Source of the DNA: an uncultured Sphingorhabdus sp.
Lineage (GTDB): Bacteria; Pseudomonadota; Alphaproteobacteria; Sphingomonadales; Sphingomonadaceae
DNA length: 7,606 nt
Direction of reading: 5' to 3'
Assembly: GCA_937873665.1 (NCBI GenBank)
Contig: CALMYW010000263.1
Location: 1 to 7,606, forward strand
Shown here: positions 4,893-7,606 of the stretch, piece after piece
Numbering within the stretch: position 1 is the first letter of the stretch
How the letters are laid out: every line of letters begins with the position of its first letter
Translations under genes and position numbers: made by a program
The notes under the pieces: generated by a model
Told to the model about the DNA's origin: nothing
Database searches by the model: none
The model's input: only the letters and a program-made list of their open reading frames with translations

Positions 4893-7606
4893 ATGCCGAG
4901 ACGCCACATCCTGAGCGCCCGGCAGCGGTCGGCGCTGCTTGACCTGCCGACCGACGAGGCGTCGCTGCTGCGGCATTACATTCTGGCGGATGACGACCTG
5001 GTTCACATCGACCGGCGGCGCCGGCCGGAAAACCGGATCGGCTTCGCCCTGCAACTCTGCGCACTGCGCCGTCCGGGCCGGATGCTGGTACCCGGCGAAG
5101 TGATCCCGCTCGCGGTATCCACCTTCTTGGGGGCTCAACTTGGCATCGCCGGCGATACGCTCGTCCGCTACGCCGTCAGGCGCCAACCCCGCCAGCAGCA
5201 CATGGAGGTGCTGCGCTCTATCTATGGGTACAGGACGTTCCCCGGACAGGGTCCGCGAGCGCAGGCTTTTCGTGAATGGCTGTTCGCCGAAGCCGAACAG
5301 GCACGCTCCAACGACGATCTCGCCCGGCGTTTCATCGCTCGCTGCCGTGACACTATGACCATCCTGCCCGCGATCACAACTATCGAGCGGTTGTGCGCGG
5401 ATGCGCTCGTCGCGGCCGAACGCCGAATTGAAAGGCGGATCGCCGAGCGGCTCAATCCCGCGACCTGCGCTCGGCTCGACGAGCTGACCACTGAAATGCT
5501 GCCGGGCGCGATCAGCCGCTTCATCTGGCTGCGCCGGATCGAGCCGGGCAACAATTCCGCCGCGGCGAACCGGCTACTCGATCGATTGGAGTTCCTGCGT
5601 GCGATGGACCTCGATGCCGGTCTGCTTGCCGGAGTCCCACCGCATCGCGTCGCCAGGTTGCGGCGACAGGGCGAACGCTACTTCGCCGATGGTCTGCGTG
5701 ATCTGAGTGCCGACCGGCGTCGCGCCATCCTCGCGGTCTGTATGATCGAGTGGGCAACCGCGACTGCGGATGCGGTGATCGAAACACATGACCGGATCGT
5801 CGGGCGTACCTGGCGGGAGGCGAAGCAGCTGCATGACGCTCGGATCGCAGATAACAGGGGTGCGGTCACTGCGACGCTGGCGGGCTTCGCCGCGCTCGGA
5901 CAATCGCTGCTCGAAGCGCATGGCGGCGGTGCGTCGCTGGAGGATGCGATCGCGGATGCGGCGGGATGGGGGCATTTGACCCGCCTCGTCGCTACCGCCC
6001 GGACGCTGACGGACACGTTGGGTGACGATCCGCTGGCCCATGTCGATCAGGGCTATCACCGCTTCCGTCGCTATGCCCCGCGCATGTTGCGCTGCCTCGA
6101 CCTCGAAGCCGCGCCGGTCGCCCGGCCCTTGCTGAACGCGGTGACCGCCATCGCCACCAAAGGCACGCCCCCGGCGACTGACGATTTCCTGCGGCCGCAT
6201 TCCAAATGGCGGAGACAGTTGCGAGCGAAAGGCGACGATGATGCCCGTCTCCGAGAGGTCGCGGTCATGTTCCACCTGCGTGACGCGCTACGCTCGGGCG
6301 ACATCTGGCTCGACCGCTCGCATCGGTATGGTGACCTCCGTAACGTCCTCGTGTCGATGGAAGTCGCGCATGCTGCGAAGCTGGCCGTACCGTCCGACCC
6401 GTATGTCTGGTTAGCCGATCGCAAGGCCCGTCTCGCCGATGGCCTGGCCCGGCTCGGTCGCGCCGCGCGTAACGGCACGATCCCGAAAGGCAGCATCGAA
6501 GACGGAACGCTGCGCATCGATCGCCTCACCGCCGATGCGCCGGATGGAATTGATGATCTGGTGCTCGATCTGTATCGCCGCCTGCCGCCCGTCCGCATCA
6601 CCGACCTGCTGCTCGACGTCGATGCCGCGCTCGGCTTCACCGAGGCCTTCACGCACCTGCGCACCGGCGTTCCGTGCGGCGACCGGATCGGCCTGCTCAA
6701 TGTCCTGCTCGCAGAAGGTTTGAACCTGGGCCTGCGCAAGATGGCCGAGGCTTCCAACACCCATGATTACTGGCAACTCTCTCGGCTCGCGCGCTGGCAC
6801 GTCGAACGCGAGGCGATCGATCAGGCGCTGGCCCGTGTGGTCGCCGCACAAGGCGATCTGCCGATGGCGCAGGTCTGGGGTATGGGCACTACCGCATCCG
6901 CCGATGGTCAATTCTACCCCGCCGCGCGACAGGGCGAGGCGATGAACACGGTCAACGCTCGCTATGGCAACGATCCCGGCATCAAGGCCTATACCCACGT
7001 CAACGACCGCTTCGCGCCGTTCGCATCGCGGACCATCCCGGCGACCGTCAGCGAAGCCCCATACTTGCTCGACGGGCTGACGATGAATGAGGCCGGGCGA
7101 CGGATCGAGGAGCAATACGCCGACACTGGCGGGTTCACCGACCATCTGTTCGGGATCAGCGCCACGCTCGGCTACCGCCTGGTGCTGCGCATCCGCGATC
7201 TTCCGTCTAAACGGCTCTACGTGTTCGATCCCGCCGCCACGCCCAGCGAGTTACGTCCGCTGGTGGGCGGGAAGGCGCGCGAAGTGCTGATCGTCTCCAA
7301 TTGGCCCGATCTATTTCGCTGCGCTGCCACCATGAGTGCTGGCCAGGTCGCGCCAAGCCGCATCCTGCGCAAGCTCGCCGCTTATCCGCGCCAGAACGAT
7401 CTGGCCGCCGCGCTGCGCGAGGTTGGCCGGATCGAACGGACGCTATTTATCATCGAATGGATCCTCGATGCCGGCATGCAGCGCCGCGCGCAGGTCGGCC
7501 TCAACAAGGGCGAGGCGCATCACGCGCTCAAGAACGCCCTGCGCATTGGACGCCAGGGCGAAATCCGCGACCGCACCACCGAAGGTCAGCATTACCGGAT
7601 CGCCGG
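4893..7606 (+). CDS. tnpA: Tn3-family transposase, 3' end beyond window
   Basis: The frame is open from ATG at 4893 to the right edge, 904 complete codons plus two bases. Tn3-family transposases have about 950-1000 residues, so roughly the last tenth is missing. The product catalyses replicative transposition by cutting 3' ends at the 38-bp repeats and joining them to target DNA. The N-terminus (MPRRHILSARQRSALLDLP) and first 400 residues match the DNA-binding region typical of this family. The C-terminal DDE domain is clear: D671 in TTASADGQFYP, D744 in YADTGGFTDHLFG, and E874 in GLNKGEAHHALKNA. Spacings of 73 and 130 are close to those I recall for Tn4430/Tn3 TnpA. The conserved GRIERTLFIIEW and GEIRDRT segments flank E874. 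No frameshift or internal stop was seen in a full read-through, so the part present appears intact. The start has only a weak AGGGA upstream, but the N-terminus matches the family start. Confidence 0.95.
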   Translation, partial: MPRRHILSARQRSALLDLPTDEASLLRHYILADDDLVHIDRRRRPENRIGFALQLCALRRPGRMLVPGEVIPLAVSTFLGAQLGIAGDTLVRYAVRRQPRQQHMEVLRSIYGYRTFPGQGPRAQAFREWLFAEAEQARSNDDLARRFIARCRDTMTILPAITTIERLCADALVAAERRIERRIAERLNPATCARLDELTTEMLPGAISRFIWLRRIEPGNNSAAANRLLDRLEFLRAMDLDAGLLAGVPPHRVARLRRQGERYFADGLRDLSADRRRAILAVCMIEWATATADAVIETHDRIVGRTWREAKQLHDARIADNRGAVTATLAGFAALGQSLLEAHGGGASLEDAIADAAGWGHLTRLVATARTLTDTLGDDPLAHVDQGYHRFRRYAPRMLRCLDLEAAPVARPLLNAVTAIATKGTPPATDDFLRPHSKWRRQLRAKGDDDARLREVAVMFHLRDALRSGDIWLDRSHRYGDLRNVLVSMEVAHAAKLAVPSDPYVWLADRKARLADGLARLGRAARNGTIPKGSIEDGTLRIDRLTADAPDGIDDLVLDLYRRLPPVRITDLLLDVDAALGFTEAFTHLRTGVPCGDRIGLLNVLLAEGLNLGLRKMAEASNTHDYWQLSRLARWHVEREAIDQALARVVAAQGDLPMAQVWGMGTTASADGQFYPAARQGEAMNTVNARYGNDPGIKAYTHVNDRFAPFASRTIPATVSEAPYLLDGLTMNEAGRRIEEQYADTGGFTDHLFGISATLGYRLVLRIRDLPSKRLYVFDPAATPSELRPLVGGKAREVLIVSNWPDLFRCAATMSAGQVAPSRILRKLAAYPRQNDLAAALREVGRIERTLFIIEWILDAGMQRRAQVGLNKGEAHHALKNALRIGRQGEIRDRTTEGQHYRIA

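Larger units (their letters stand above)
2611..7606 (+). mobile_element. Tn3-family transposon, left part: IRL, MFS passenger, tnpR, res region, tnpA (right end beyond window)
   Basis: The element begins with the 38-bp IRL and contains, in order, an MFS transporter gene, a minus-strand serine resolvase gene, a divergent control region and the 5' 2.7 kb of a Tn3-type transposase gene. Divergent tnpR and tnpA flanking a res region is a standard layout of replicative cointegrate-resolving transposons: TnpA forms the cointegrate and TnpR resolves it at res. The passenger lies between IRL and tnpR. At least 4996 bp is present; the remaining tnpA codons and the right repeat should follow shortly after 7606 unless more cargo lies beyond tnpA. 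Insertion interrupted the GHKL ATPase gene. Confidence 0.85.

Noticed and set aside
5574..7145. Several long minus-strand frames (for example 5574-6275 and 6411-7145)
   Set aside because: All lie antisense to the continuous tnpA frame, which has clear family motifs; they are composition-driven shadows.

Overview
The window looks like high-GC alphaproteobacterial accessory DNA, most probably a sphingomonad (Sphingomonas, Novosphingobium or Sphingobium type) plasmid or integrative element. That reading rests on GC-rich codon use, on the DUF7007-like and GHKL-type genes at the left, and on the style of the Tn3-family transposition genes at the right. No rRNA, tRNA, CRISPR array or replication gene is visible.

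Left part, 1-2610: recipient backbone. Three genes read rightward: the 3' end of an unidentified gene carrying a PD-(D/E)xK-like motif (2-334), a DUF7007-type protein (382-1017), and a GHKL-fold ATPase-like protein (from 1121). The last two are each preceded by nearly the same purine-rich leader (332-361 and 1068-1097, 24 of 30 positions identical), followed by a Shine-Dalgarno and an ATG. They look like a co-regulated set of mobile-element backbone genes of unknown function.

Right part, 2611-7606 and beyond: a Tn3-family transposon inserted into the 3' part of the ATPase gene. Its left terminal inverted repeat is a 38-bp sequence (2611-2648) that starts GGGG and ends CTAAG. The repeat supplies the last 11 codons and the TAA stop of the interrupted gene, so the reading frame looks intact but its C-terminus is chimeric. 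Inside the element are a 12-helix MFS efflux-type transporter as passenger (2835-4046), a convergent tnpR serine resolvase (4825-4169, minus strand), a short divergent control region with dyad symmetries that probably holds res and the promoters, and tnpA (from 4893). The transposase runs open to the window edge and contains all three catalytic acidic residues. The right terminal repeat, the second target duplication and the rest of the ATPase gene should lie beyond 7606.

Points worth a second look: the exact transposon end and the gene it breaks; the repeated purine leader and its G-quadruplex-type G runs; a divergent patch in the resolvase that puts Trp where the family has an active-site-loop Ser; and the DUF7007/GHKL gene pair, whose biochemical role is unknown.
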